Source of the DNA: a virus
Strand: one strand, 5' to 3'
Length of the DNA: 35,837 bases
Virus record (IMG/VR): IMGVR_UViG_3300031952_000071
Coordinates: 1-35,837 of that record
Shown: positions 15,196-21,832 of the stretch, in pieces
How the letters are laid out: each line of letters opens with the position of its first letter
Position numbering within the stretch: the first letter of the stretch is position 1
Translations under genes and position numbers: made by a program
The notes under the pieces: model-generated
What the model saw: only the letters and a program-made list of their open reading frames with translations
Databases searched by the model: none
What the model was told of the DNA's origin: nothing

Positions 15196-15935
15196 AAGAC
15201 AAATTTTATTTTCCTCATGACTACAATTCGCGCAATGATGAAAAGATTTTGATGGCGCGTGCTGAATTCAACAATGCCGAGGCTTTCGGAATGTACTGGA
15301 TGATTGTTGAAAGCATGGCGGAAACTAGAGACGGTTTTCTTAATCGGGTGGCGATCGCCCCCTTGTCGCTCAGTCTCGGAATTAGTTCGGATAGGCTAGA
15401 AGCCTTCGTATCGCTATGCGTTAAAATCGGCCTATTTTTTGACCAAAATGGAAGGTATTCCGCTCACCGGATGGTGGAGCATAAAAGAATCCGTTTTCTC
15501 CTCAGTAAATCAGGCAAAAAAGGCAACAAAATTCGATGGCCTAAGCATCGCCCCCCGAATCCAAAGGAAAGGAAAGGAAAGGAAAGTAAACAAGAAGAAG
15601 AAACCCCCCTACCCCCCAAAGGGGGGAATGTTGTTTTGATTCCCGAAGATCTCAATCCGAACGAACCGGAGATCAGGGACTGGCTGGATTACAAGAAGCA
15701 GAAAGGCCAGACCTACAAATCCAAAGGCTTGGAGGCGCTCTGGCGCTGCTTCCGGGCCATCCCAGCGGACAAACGGCGTGAGGCGGTGGATCACAGCATG
15801 GCCAACAATTGGGCGGGACTATTTCAAAAAAACGGAGGGAATAATGGCAATCATAGACAGCAAAGAACTGATGAAGAACGCCTTAAAGGATCTGGAAAAT
15901 TCGCAGGAGTCACCGAAGAAATCATCTTGTCATAG
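15192..15935 (+). CDS. Replication initiator/replisome organiser, DUF4373-like N-terminus
   Basis: A 247-aa protein. Residues 1-110 match the DUF4373 (Lin1244/Lin1753-like) pattern: KFYFPHDYNSRNDEKIL, then EAFGMYWMIVESMAE, a winged-helix origin-binding domain. A disordered Lys/Glu/Pro linker (120-145) is encoded by a pentanucleotide repeat and C/G runs. Residues about 150-210 form a C-terminal domain (IRDWLDYKKQKGQTYKS, MANNWAGLFQ) like that in phage replication proteins. It probably binds the phage origin and recruits the DnaC-like loader in the next gene, which overlaps its last 92 bases. Confidence 0.75.
   Translation: MKDKFYFPHDYNSRNDEKILMARAEFNNAEAFGMYWMIVESMAETRDGFLNRVAIAPLSLSLGISSDRLEAFVSLCVKIGLFFDQNGRYSAHRMVEHKRIRFLLSKSGKKGNKIRWPKHRPPNPKERKGKESKQEEETPLPPKGGNVVLIPEDLNPNEPEIRDWLDYKKQKGQTYKSKGLEALWRCFRAIPADKRREAVDHSMANNWAGLFQKNGGNNGNHRQQRTDEERLKGSGKFAGVTEEIILS
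15563..15586 (+). repeat. AAAGG pentanucleotide tandem repeat
   Basis: Four AAAGG units plus AAAG lie inside the linker of the replication initiator gene, followed at 15604-15626 by two C6 runs and a C6-AAA-G6 hairpin. Each gain or loss of one unit would shift the reading frame. Alternatively the purine tract is part of an origin inside the initiator gene, as in lambda O. Confidence 0.85.
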
Positions 15936-16725
15936 CTTTGAGTGCAAGAAAGAATGGGAGACAAAACCGGAGGATTGGTATCGCAATCCTTACGGTCAGT
16001 GGCAATGTCGGGAGGGGTTTTGCCCCACATGCAGGGAAGAGTTTCAGATTCGTGAAAACGAAAAAAAACGGATTGAGGCTGAAGAAAAAGCGAAGTGGTT
16101 GGTTGATGCGCCGGCGGCGCGACTCTGTAAAGTTCCGGCCATCCTAAGAACCATATTCCCACGGAAGTTTGCGAACGTGGAATATATTCTTCCAGAATCA
16201 TTCCAGCCATATATTTTTCCGGCCGAACGCGGCCTCTGTTTAACTGGAAAGCCGGGCGTCGGGAAGACGATGATTATGGCGATGATCGTGCGCGATCATT
16301 TTAAGCAAGCATCAGCTAACCCGAAGTGGGGCTCATCACATTGGGAACACTTTGGTTTACCGGGGAAGTTTAACTCCCCATGGAAATTCCTTTGTTACCC
16401 GGAATTCATCATGGAACTTCAAGACCGGTATCGGAAAGAGTCCGAGGAATCCGTCCTCGACCTGATTAAAAAAATATCCGAATGGCAGTATTTAATCATC
16501 GACGACCTCGGCGCCGAGAAACCGACGGATTTCGTGAAGCAAGCCACCTACCTGATTATCAACCACCGGGAAATGCACGAAAAGGCGACGTTCATCACAA
16601 CAAACTTCTCATTAGATTTTCTGGATGAAAATATTGACTCTCGTATTGCCTCTCGGATCTGTGGAATGTGCGACATAAAACAAATTACCTCCGACGATAA
16701 AAGAAAGTTGACGAGGCGGAATTAA
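15844..16725 (+). CDS. DnaC-like helicase loader ATPase
   Basis: I use ATG 15844, which follows CGGAGGGAATA (293 aa); the longer in-frame start at 15778 lacks a site. An N-terminal cysteine cluster (Cys29, Cys34, Cys55, Cys60, Cys63) suggests a zinc-binding domain. The AAA+ domain has Walker A GKPGVGKT (135-142), Walker B LIIDD (217-221), a sensor-1-like FITTNFS segment, and an arginine-finger candidate in DSRIASRI. DnaC-family ATPases load hexameric helicase onto single-stranded DNA. No helicase gene is present, so it probably acts on host DnaB-type helicase. Confidence 0.85.
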   Translation: MAIIDSKELMKNALKDLENSQESPKKSSCHSFECKKEWETKPEDWYRNPYGQWQCREGFCPTCREEFQIRENEKKRIEAEEKAKWLVDAPAARLCKVPAILRTIFPRKFANVEYILPESFQPYIFPAERGLCLTGKPGVGKTMIMAMIVRDHFKQASANPKWGSSHWEHFGLPGKFNSPWKFLCYPEFIMELQDRYRKESEESVLDLIKKISEWQYLIIDDLGAEKPTDFVKQATYLIINHREMHEKATFITTNFSLDFLDENIDSRIASRICGMCDIKQITSDDKRKLTRRN

Positions 16726-16780
16726 GGCATAAGGGAGGGAGGAACAAGATTGACCCCTGTTATAGAGGCGATAATAGCCA

Positions 16781-16809
16781 TTGACAATAGTGGTATTCTA
16801 TGGTATATA
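16781..16809 (+). promoter_or_regulatory. Consensus promoter of the small-gene operon
   Basis: TTGACA (16781-16786), 17-bp spacer, TATATA (16804-16809). It would start near 16816 and drive the genes from 16847. A weaker TTGACC-N16-TAATAG (16750-16777) lies just upstream. Confidence 0.8.
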
Positions 16810-16815
16810 CCATAG
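16798..16815. promoter_or_regulatory. 18-bp perfect palindrome over the -10 box: operator
   Basis: CTATGGTATATACCATAG equals its own reverse complement and covers the -10 element, so a dimeric repressor bound there would block transcription. Its core TGGTATATAC recurs at 11393-11402 in the other early promoter. The binding protein is unknown; the HTH protein at 11088-11336 is a candidate. Confidence 0.7.
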
Positions 16816-16846
16816 TAGGACACCACGAAGAACAAAGGAGGCTGCC

Positions 16847-17008
16847 ATGGAACGAAAAAAGGTGATGGAAGCAATCCTGACACACTATCTGGGAATTGAG
16901 GGATCGGAGGATCAGAAAACAATGCTGTGGGAACTGTTGAAGCGGATCGGCGACATGGATCTCTTGGCGATCGCTCACCAATTGAGACTTGAGATGGTGC
17001 TCGGATGA
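16847..17008 (+). CDS. 53-aa helical protein, first gene of the operon
   Basis: ATG 16847 follows AAAGGAGGCTGCC. The protein is helical and amphipathic (MERKKVMEAILTHYLGIEG, then MLWELLKRIGDMDLLAIAHQ). No family is recognised. Being the first product from a strong, operator-controlled promoter makes it a candidate early regulator or host-interaction protein. It overlaps the next gene by ATGA. Confidence 0.65.
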   Translation: MERKKVMEAILTHYLGIEGSEDQKTMLWELLKRIGDMDLLAIAHQLRLEMVLG

Positions 17009-17208
17009 ATTACTCAGAGGTCGCCAAGGTTGTCGGCCATGAGGCGTTCTGGAGCGCCGGTGGATTGAGCATCCGGGTCAAGGTACTCGACGTCAAGTTC
17101 GCCTACGGCCGGACCCGCTACCGGATCCAGCCGATTGCGGGAAGCGGTACCACTTGGACGGAACAAATCCGCCCGGTTTGCCCGGTTGAAAACGGAGAGG
17201 TGAAATAA
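17005..17208 (+). CDS. 67-aa small beta-type protein, unknown
   Basis: The ATGA start overlaps the preceding stop. The sequence alternates beta strands (LSIRVKVLDVKFAYGRTRYR, IQPIAG), consistent with a small barrel such as an SH3-like fold. There is a single Cys near the end. Function unknown; operon position suggests an early accessory protein. Confidence 0.6.
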   Translation: MNYSEVAKVVGHEAFWSAGGLSIRVKVLDVKFAYGRTRYRIQPIAGSGTTWTEQIRPVCPVENGEVK

Positions 17209-17209
17209 C

Positions 17210-17503
17210 ATGGGCGGGATTAATAACGCGAAGGCCAAATTCATTGGCTACATGGAAGACGGCGAATTCCATTTCCCGCTTTACAACGTGATCAAGTCGG
17301 ATCAGGCGGGAATGATCGGCAGCACCGTCTCGGACGAAACCCTGATCAACGATCTCCACATCCCGATTCCGCTGACGCCGACATTCGGCACGTGGAAACA
17401 GTTCGTTGCTCTTGGCCGGCGCTGCCGCTACTGTTTTGCCGCGCTGGAAGGCCGGTATCCCGGATGCGCCCATTATCCGCATCCGAGTGTCAAGGTGGCA
17501 TGA
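17210..17503 (+). CDS. 97-aa protein with C-terminal Cys/His cluster
   Basis: It starts one base after the upstream stop, with GAGAGGTGAAATAAC before the ATG. The C-terminus has Cys73-x2-Cys76 and then Cys-x-His-x2-His (GRRCRYCFAALEG, PGCAHYPH), a plausible zinc site. The N-terminal two thirds is beta/loop. Function unknown. Confidence 0.6.
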   Translation: MGGINNAKAKFIGYMEDGEFHFPLYNVIKSDQAGMIGSTVSDETLINDLHIPIPLTPTFGTWKQFVALGRRCRYCFAALEGRYPGCAHYPHPSVKVA

Positions 17504-17504
17504 G

Positions 17505-17756
17505 ATGGACGCCGAAAGTCGCTGGGAGAATCGGATGGAGTGGGCGGAAGAACGCCGGCGAGGGGATGACATCGAAATCAACAAGACACGGCCGGTGACA
17601 GGCGACTGGCAATGCGAGGCGCGCTACTGTACCAAAACGGGGACGGTAGAAGTGGAAGTGAAGCGGGTGGATGAACGGAAGGGGACGTGGGTTGTGTTGT
17701 GCGCGGAGCACAACAACGACGAAACGCCCCACGAACTCTACCGGGGACGGATCTGA
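17505..17756 (+). CDS. 83-aa charged protein with a cysteine pair, unknown
   Basis: I place the start at ATG 17505, one base after the preceding stop and after AAGGTGGCATGAG; a longer in-frame version would overlap the preceding gene. The N-terminus is very charged (RWENRMEWAEERRRGDD). Then Cys37-x4-Cys42 (WQCEARYCTKTG), beta strands and a C-terminal CAEHNNDETPHE supply possible metal ligands. It may be a small zinc ribbon. No family recognised. Confidence 0.55.
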   Translation: MDAESRWENRMEWAEERRRGDDIEINKTRPVTGDWQCEARYCTKTGTVEVEVKRVDERKGTWVVLCAEHNNDETPHELYRGRI

Positions 17757-17757
17757 T

Positions 17758-17886
17758 ATGAATTTGCGGCTGGTAACGGCTAGGGATCTAGCCGCAAAGA
17801 AGCAACGGAAAGTAAAGGGCGGGGAACGGTCTGAGAGGGGCCTAACTCCCCGCCCGGATTTTATCAGATTGGAGGTCATGCAATGA
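17758..17886 (+). CDS. 42-aa basic protein (tentative)
   Basis: ATG 17758 follows the previous stop by one base, after CGGGGACGG. The peptide is strongly basic (RLVTARDLAAKKQRKVKGGE) and ends at a TGA overlapping the next ATG. Tight packing on both sides favours translation, but the ribosome site is mediocre. Function unknown. Confidence 0.45.
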   Translation: MNLRLVTARDLAAKKQRKVKGGERSERGLTPRPDFIRLEVMQ

Positions 17887-18728
17887 GCAAATGCACAGGA
17901 TTCAAGGGATTCGATAAAGATTTGAAGTGCCGAGGTTACCAATACAAAATCGGCGAAGAACATAAACACGAGGGAGATATCACTCTCTGCGAAAAAGGCT
18001 TTCACTTCTGCGAATATCCTCTGGATACTTTCAATTTCTACCCGCCACCGAACTCACTTTTTGCCGAGGTTGAGGGTTTCGATGTTTCTAAGAAAACAGA
18101 TTCAGATACCAAGAGGGTTTGCAAAAGATTGCTCATCAAAACCGAGATCTCATTCAAGGCGATGGTCGAAGCGGCAATAAAATTTACTTTTGATCGTGCT
18201 GATTGGTCAAAAAAAGAAAAACACGTTACCGGGGACACTGACGGCGCAGTTGAGTCCAAAGACCGGGGAGCCGCCTCCGCCACAGGATACCAGGGAGCCG
18301 CCTCCGCCACAGGAGACCGGGGAGCCGCCTCCGCCACAGGAGACCGGGGAGCCGCCTCCGCCACAGGAGACCGGGGAGCCGCCTCCGCCACAGGATACCA
18401 GGGAGCCGCCTCCGCCACAGGAGACCGGGGAGCCGCCTCCGCCACAGGATACCAGGGAGCCGCCTCCGCCACAGGAGACCGGGGAGCCGCCTCCGCCACA
18501 GGAGACCGGGGAGCCGCCTCCGCCACAGGAGAGGAAGGTTGCGCAGTCGCCCTCGGTATCGAGGGAAAAGTAAAGGGGATTAAAGGTACTTGGCTTACCG
18601 CTGCTGAATGGGAAAAAAAGGGTGGATGGCATCGCATCGACGTTAAAACTGTGAAGGTTGATGGGGAGAAAATAAAGGCCGACACTTTCTATGTGTTGAA
18701 AAAAGGTGAATTCACGGAGGTGATCTGA
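17883..18728 (+). CDS. DUF7666-type protein with ten 9-residue repeats
   Basis: A 281-aa protein after TTGGAGGTCATGCA. The N-terminal domain (about residues 1-115: TGFKGFDKDLKCRGYQYKIG, then CEKGFHFCEYPLDTF) matches DUF7666, common in phages and prophages. Residues 127-216 are ten copies of (D-R or Y-Q)-GAASATG plus a degenerate eleventh, predicting a small beta-helix. The C-terminal domain (about 230-281: GTWLTAAEWEKKGGWHRID) is shared with relatives of this family. Function is not established. The near-identical DNA of the repeats suggests recent unit gain and loss. Confidence 0.75.
   Translation: MSKCTGFKGFDKDLKCRGYQYKIGEEHKHEGDITLCEKGFHFCEYPLDTFNFYPPPNSLFAEVEGFDVSKKTDSDTKRVCKRLLIKTEISFKAMVEAAIKFTFDRADWSKKEKHVTGDTDGAVESKDRGAASATGYQGAASATGDRGAASATGDRGAASATGDRGAASATGYQGAASATGDRGAASATGYQGAASATGDRGAASATGDRGAASATGEEGCAVALGIEGKVKGIKGTWLTAAEWEKKGGWHRIDVKTVKVDGEKIKADTFYVLKKGEFTEVI
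18261..18530 (+). repeat. Ten tandem 27-bp repeats
   Basis: The unit encodes nine residues and differs mainly at two codons (gaccgg or taccag). The order of first-residue pairs is DR, YQ, DR, DR, DR, YQ, DR, YQ, DR, DR. Each unit contains a small GGAG/CTCC inverted repeat. There are no spacers, so it is not a CRISPR array. Confidence 0.95.
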
Positions 18729-18730
18729 GG

Positions 18731-18787
18731 ATGAGCACATGTCAATTTTTCAAGGTCATCGAGGAACCCGATGATGTTCAACTTTGA
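18731..18787 (+). CDS. 18-aa leader peptide before rusA-like gene (tentative)
   Basis: ATG 18731 follows GGAGGTGATCTGAGG, a very strong ribosome site located at the end of the preceding gene. The peptide (MSTCQFFKVIEEPDDVQL) ends inside the next gene, whose ATG is at 18771. It probably exists to couple translation of the resolvase gene to this strong site. Confidence 0.4.
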   Translation: MSTCQFFKVIEEPDDVQL

Positions 18788-19139
18788 GATTCCCGGACCC
18801 CTTCCTGGTATGAACGACATTATCAGCGCCTCCCGGACGCACTGGAACAAGAGCCGGCAGCAGAAGAAGACCTTCACGAACATGTGCGGAATGTCCGTGA
18901 TCGCCGCCCGGGTGCCCGTCTTCAAAGATCCCGTGCATGTCGAGTTTGCTTGGTACGAGAAGAACCAAAAGAGGGACAGGGACAACGTGAGTGCCGGAGC
19001 GAAGTTCATCCTTGACGCTTTGGTGGAGACGGGGCGGCTCAAGAATGACACGGCGCACTGGGTGCGCGGGATTTCCCACACATTCCCGGCGCCCGATTCC
19101 AAAAATCCACGAGTGATGGTGACGATTTATGACGCCTAA
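18771..19139 (+). CDS. rusA: RusA-family Holliday junction resolvase
   Basis: A 122-aa protein, the usual RusA length. The N-terminal strand/loop IPGPLPGMNDIISA and the diagnostic KRDRDNVSAGAKFILDAL, followed by LKNDTAHW, contain the conserved aspartates that bind metal in RusA dimers. The enzyme cuts four-way DNA junctions, probably to resolve recombination or replication branches before packaging. Two adjacent ATGs (18771 and 18774) are possible. The start lies within the 18-codon leader frame and the end overlaps the next gene by 11 bases. Confidence 0.85.
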   Translation: MMFNFEIPGPLPGMNDIISASRTHWNKSRQQKKTFTNMCGMSVIAARVPVFKDPVHVEFAWYEKNQKRDRDNVSAGAKFILDALVETGRLKNDTAHWVRGISHTFPAPDSKNPRVMVTIYDA

Positions 19140-19425
19140 CCAAAAAAGGCAATTCAAGATGGTGCACGGTCAGACGTGTAATGAGAACGCGCAAGGCAAG
19201 GAACTCTGCGACTGCGCCTATTCCTCGGTCGTTTGTCTCACGCATTCAGTTCACTACCTCGTCGAGAAGATGATCGAGATCCTACATCAACTGGAAAACT
19301 CGAAGACGCCGGACGAACTTCCAATTCTCGCTGATCCCATCCGGCAACGGCTGCGCGAACAAATTTTGAATGACCTCGATCGAGTCTCAACACAGATGCT
19401 GGAAAATTGGCGTGCACAAATATGA
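19129..19425 (+). CDS. 98-aa Cys-rich N-terminal protein, unknown
   Basis: The N-terminal 40 residues contain Cys17, Cys27, Cys29 and Cys36 plus several His (MVHGQTC, ELCDCAYSSVVCLTHSVH), a likely zinc-binding knuckle. Residues 45-98 are helical and Leu-rich (EILHQLENSK, LNDLDRVSTQMLENW). It could be a small nucleic-acid-binding protein. It overlaps the resolvase gene by 11 bases and the next frame by ATGA. Confidence 0.6.
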   Translation: MTPNQKRQFKMVHGQTCNENAQGKELCDCAYSSVVCLTHSVHYLVEKMIEILHQLENSKTPDELPILADPIRQRLREQILNDLDRVSTQMLENWRAQI

Positions 19426-19550
19426 CGCTGACCGCCGCTTGCAGAACTACGGTTCTTTTGTTGGCGAGCGAATGTATCAAGAATGGCGAAAAAAGGAGAG
19501 AGGCGATGGACGAAAAAAAAGAAAAGAAACTGAGCCGGCGGAGATGGTGA
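19422..19550 (+). CDS. 42-aa small protein with A8 slippery tract (tentative)
   Basis: The ATGA start overlaps the preceding stop. The peptide begins MTLTAACRTTVLLLASE and ends in Lys/Arg/Glu-rich sequence. An internal ATG at 19506 has a strong AAAGGAGAG upstream. Codons 31-33 are GAA AAA AAA G, and a -1 shift here would continue into the frame ending at 19687. Whether this, the internal start, or the shifted product is made is unclear. Confidence 0.35.
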   Translation: MTLTAACRTTVLLLASECIKNGEKRREAMDEKKEKKLSRRRW

Positions 19551-19687
19551 AGGAACGAAAAGGCGTCACCCAAGTCTTAGGGAACGACTTTTTGGATGGG
19601 TTACAAAACCTGAAGCCCATCGTCCTAAAAATCAAAGCGCATCTCGCGGCGGCTAATGCAGACCGCGCCGCGGCGCCGAGGAACTGA
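19544..19687 (+). CDS. 47-aa protein or C-terminal part of a frameshift product
   Basis: From ATG 19544 the frame reads MVKERKGVTQVLGNDFLDGL and continues helical to NADRAAAPRN. Its own ribosome site is too close to the ATG; the start overlaps the TGA of the upstream frame (ATGGTGA), so coupling is plausible. The same frame is open back to 19370, with an ATG at 19472 as alternative start. The helical, protein-like sequence suggests it is translated in some form. Confidence 0.45.
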   Translation: MVKERKGVTQVLGNDFLDGLQNLKPIVLKIKAHLAAANADRAAAPRN

Positions 19688-19689
19688 CC

Positions 19690-20403
19690 GTGCCCATAAC
19701 AGCCTTGCCAGCACATCTCCAAAAGAACAACGCCATGGCCGTGGGGACAGGATCTGACTGGGACGTATTTGGCCTCAGATACATTCCGCAGCATTGGTTC
19801 ACCTTCGGACCCAACGCCACGGAAAAGATCGGATGGATCACGCTCCTTTCCATCCCCTACTGGTTTCGGATGCGGGAATTGGAGATCAAGGTTTACAGTT
19901 CAACGTTTACAGTAACCCTTCCCGAGCCCATCCGCTGGACTCGCCTCGTATTCCCCCTCCCAGTGCCCGCCAAATGGCGCAGGTACAGCCTTCTCATCAT
20001 CGGCAGGGGGGTAACACGCTGGGAATCGAAGAATGCGAAATCGCAACTTTTCATCGCCCCCTATGTGGAGGGTTGGCGCAGCTCCTTCTTTGGTCGCCGA
20101 AACAATCTTCCCGCCACCGAGATGAACCCGGGACACGCCGAATATCGAGATCCCGTTCTCTTGGACGGGCTCACCCCGGAGCGGTCTCTCAAGTTTTACA
20201 GCCCAAGCGTCCTGCAATATTGGGCGAATTGGAGCATCCAGTTCGTGTGGCCGCTTCATTTTGTTTTCCGAATTCACTGGGGAAAAAGGAATCCGTCGAA
20301 CGGCCGGAAGGCGCACAGTTTCCAGTTCCGTTGCGGGTTCCGCCACGACCCTTTCGATGACTACATCCATGGGCCTTCGATCTCCATGGGAGAGGGGAAC
20401 TGA
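19690..20403 (+). CDS. 237-aa aromatic-rich protein, unknown
   Basis: GTG 19690 follows CGAGGAACTGACC; an in-frame ATG at 19735 is the alternative. The protein is unusually rich in Trp, Phe, Tyr, Arg and Pro (for example YIPQHWFTFGPNA, IPYWFRMRELEIKVYSS, WANWSIQFVWPLHFVFRIHW). Strands dominate and no transmembrane helix is clear. I do not recognise it. It is the largest unassigned gene of this operon and overlaps the next gene by one base. Confidence 0.65.
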   Translation: MPITALPAHLQKNNAMAVGTGSDWDVFGLRYIPQHWFTFGPNATEKIGWITLLSIPYWFRMRELEIKVYSSTFTVTLPEPIRWTRLVFPLPVPAKWRRYSLLIIGRGVTRWESKNAKSQLFIAPYVEGWRSSFFGRRNNLPATEMNPGHAEYRDPVLLDGLTPERSLKFYSPSVLQYWANWSIQFVWPLHFVFRIHWGKRNPSNGRKAHSFQFRCGFRHDPFDDYIHGPSISMGEGN

Positions 20404-20789
20404 TGGCACGCTACCGGAAGAAACCCGTCGTCATTGAGGCGACGCAATGGTTCAAAAATGGCGATCATCCTCAGGATGGGGAAGAAACATTTATCAGCCC
20501 ATCCGACGGAAAAAAACGTAAGTACGAAGGGAAAGTAGTCCGCTATTTTCGCCTGCCCGGAAGTAGTGACAGTGAATGCCACAACTGCGGGAAGGTTATG
20601 CACGTCCACGGGTGGATCGACACACTCGAAGGCGGGCATATCGTGTGCCCCGGAGATTGGATTATCACCGGAGTGAAGGGCGAACGATATCCGTGCAAGC
20701 CGGACATATTCGAGGCCACCTACGAACCGGTTACGGAGGAAGTAGAAGCAAACCCGGGAAATCCGATGGAGGGAGTGCGCATTGACTGA
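20403..20789 (+). CDS. Conserved phage protein with PGDWIITGVKGE motif
   Basis: A 128-aa protein whose N-terminus YRKKPVVIEATQW and C-terminal block (TLEGGHIVCPGDWIITGVKG, then YPCKPDIFEATYEPV) match a very widespread unnamed phage/prophage family. Its function is not known to me. This copy has a central insertion with Cys-x2-Cys and two His (CHNCGKVMHVHGW) that may bind zinc. Start ATG 20403 is preceded by GAGAGGGGAAC. Confidence 0.75.
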   Translation: MARYRKKPVVIEATQWFKNGDHPQDGEETFISPSDGKKRKYEGKVVRYFRLPGSSDSECHNCGKVMHVHGWIDTLEGGHIVCPGDWIITGVKGERYPCKPDIFEATYEPVTEEVEANPGNPMEGVRID

Positions 20790-20825
20790 GGAAGAAGAAC
20801 TCCTTCTGGATTGCTGGAGAATCTT

Positions 20826-21368
20826 ATGGACGTAAAACCATTTGAAATCGTGGATTCGATCCGCCAGAGACTGAGATACTGGAAGATCAAGAATCTGGCT
20901 GATAGTGCGTGGATTGAGGAGTTTTCGGTCGAGGACGGAAAACTTGATTTACTGACGCTGGATCTACGCCTGTGGACAGTCCGGGGATTCGAGGTCAAGA
21001 TCAGCCGGTCTGACTTCCTGTCCGACCGGAAGTGGCCGAACTATCTGCCGTATGTGAACTATTTTTATTTCGCCACGCCTCCGGGACTGATTAAGCCGGA
21101 GGAACTTCCGCCAGAAATTGGACTTCTCGAAATCGGGGCGGAAAAACCGTTTGAGCGTGTGAAAGCCCAGTTATTGCAGCCAACGTTCGTCAGGGAAACG
21201 CATGGCGAACGGTACATGACGCGCCTACTCCTCAAGTACTTGCGTGACGTTGCATGGCGAGATCGGCGGAATATCGGACAGTGTCCGGACTGTGGCAAAC
21301 AGTTGAAAACGATGGACGGGCGGATGAACGCCGGCTATCAACGGCAGGAGACTTATCATGGAGTGTGA
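20826..21368 (+). CDS. MmcB-like nuclease-fold protein
   Basis: I choose ATG 20826 (180 aa) after CTGGAGAATCTT over the in-frame TTG at 20811. Residues 40-105 match the MmcB/DUF-type PD-(D/E)XK-like core: LDLLTLDLRLWTVRGFEVKI, then SRSDFLSDRKWPNYLPYVNY and YFATPPG. Glu-x-Lys in FEVKIS and the upstream Asp are candidate metal ligands. The C-terminal part adds CPDCGKQ, one half of a possible zinc site. MmcB is associated with DNA repair. Here it may cut or process DNA during replication. The next start lies inside its last codons. Confidence 0.6.
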   Translation: MDVKPFEIVDSIRQRLRYWKIKNLADSAWIEEFSVEDGKLDLLTLDLRLWTVRGFEVKISRSDFLSDRKWPNYLPYVNYFYFATPPGLIKPEELPPEIGLLEIGAEKPFERVKAQLLQPTFVRETHGERYMTRLLLKYLRDVAWRDRRNIGQCPDCGKQLKTMDGRMNAGYQRQETYHGV

Positions 21369-21438
21369 AAAGTATCTCCGCTCCAAAGACCTGATCGACG
21401 AAAGGGGGAATCTAAAATGGATAAATCAAATGGAATAA
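21358..21438 (+). CDS. 26-aa peptide (tentative)
   Basis: ATG 21358 follows GGCAGGAGACTTATC, a strong ribosome site inside the end of the nuclease-like gene. The peptide is MECEKYLRSKDLIDERGNLK plus six residues, and it overlaps the start of the heptad-repeat gene. It may be a coupling leader or a real small protein. Confidence 0.4.
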   Translation: MECEKYLRSKDLIDERGNLKWINQME

Positions 21439-21758
21439 ATCTTAGTGTTGTATGGGGTTGGAGAATTGGTTTCTGGGCCGAGGGGAACAAGCTCTGGGCC
21501 GAGGGGGACAAACTCTGGGCCGAGGGGGACAAACTCTGGGCTGAGGAGGGCAAGCTCTGGGCTGAGGGGGGCAAGCTCTGTGCCGAGGGGGGCAAGCTCT
21601 GTGCCGAGGGGGACAAGCTCCGGGCAGAGGGGAACAAGCTCTGGGCCGAGGCGATCATTGCCGTTCACGGCAATATCAGAATGGAATGGAAAAACTATTC
21701 TCCAGAGAAAGACGATTTCGAATGTCACTTGGAAACCGGAGAAGTATTTAAGCCATAG
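21417..21758 (+). CDS. Heptad-repeat protein (LWAEGDK repeats)
   Basis: A 113-aa protein after AAGGGGGAATCTAAA. Residues 19-74 are eight tandem copies of a seven-residue unit (LWAEGDK, with W varied to C or R and D varied to N or G), then a partial ninth. The C-terminal 36 residues (AVHGNIRMEWKNYSPEKDD and onward) form a separate small domain. A seven-residue period can form a helical or coiled-coil rod. Similar LWAEG-repeat proteins occur in other phages. Function unknown. Confidence 0.7.
   Translation: MDKSNGINLSVVWGWRIGFWAEGNKLWAEGDKLWAEGDKLWAEEGKLWAEGGKLCAEGGKLCAEGDKLRAEGNKLWAEAIIAVHGNIRMEWKNYSPEKDDFECHLETGEVFKP
21471..21638 (+). repeat. Eight tandem 21-bp repeats
   Basis: Unit close to CTCTGGGCCGAGGGGGACAAG, each coding for seven residues. 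The repeats are less uniform than the 27-bp array at 18261 and stop in a partial ninth copy at 21639-21650. Confidence 0.9.
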
Positions 21759-21778
21759 ATTTAAAGGGGGAATCCGAA

Positions 21779-21832
21779 ATGAAAGCTGAAATCATGATAA
21801 CTGGGGATTCCAAGAAAAAAGCCCATGATTGA
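21779..21832 (+). CDS. 17-aa leader-like peptide (tentative)
   Basis: ATG 21779 follows AAAGGGGGAATCCGAA. The peptide MKAEIMITGDSKKKAHD ends eight bases into the next gene. As at 18731, a good ribosome site precedes a micro-ORF overlapping a gene with a weaker start, suggesting translational coupling. Confidence 0.3.
   Translation: MKAEIMITGDSKKKAHD

Noticed and set aside
18261-18530. CRISPR-like appearance of regular repeats
   Set aside because: The units are contiguous without unique spacers and encode a regular protein repeat.
18038-18740. Long minus-strand reading frames over the 27-bp repeats
   Set aside because: A repeat unit divisible by three lacking stops stays open in other frames; these frames are low complexity and have no ribosome sites.
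20785-20838. TTG-started 17-codon frame before the MmcB-like gene
   Set aside because: Weak start codon, no clear ribosome site and no distinctive sequence.
21356-21728. Minus-strand frames over the 21-bp repeats
   Set aside because: They are low-complexity shadows of the heptad repeat with no ribosome site.
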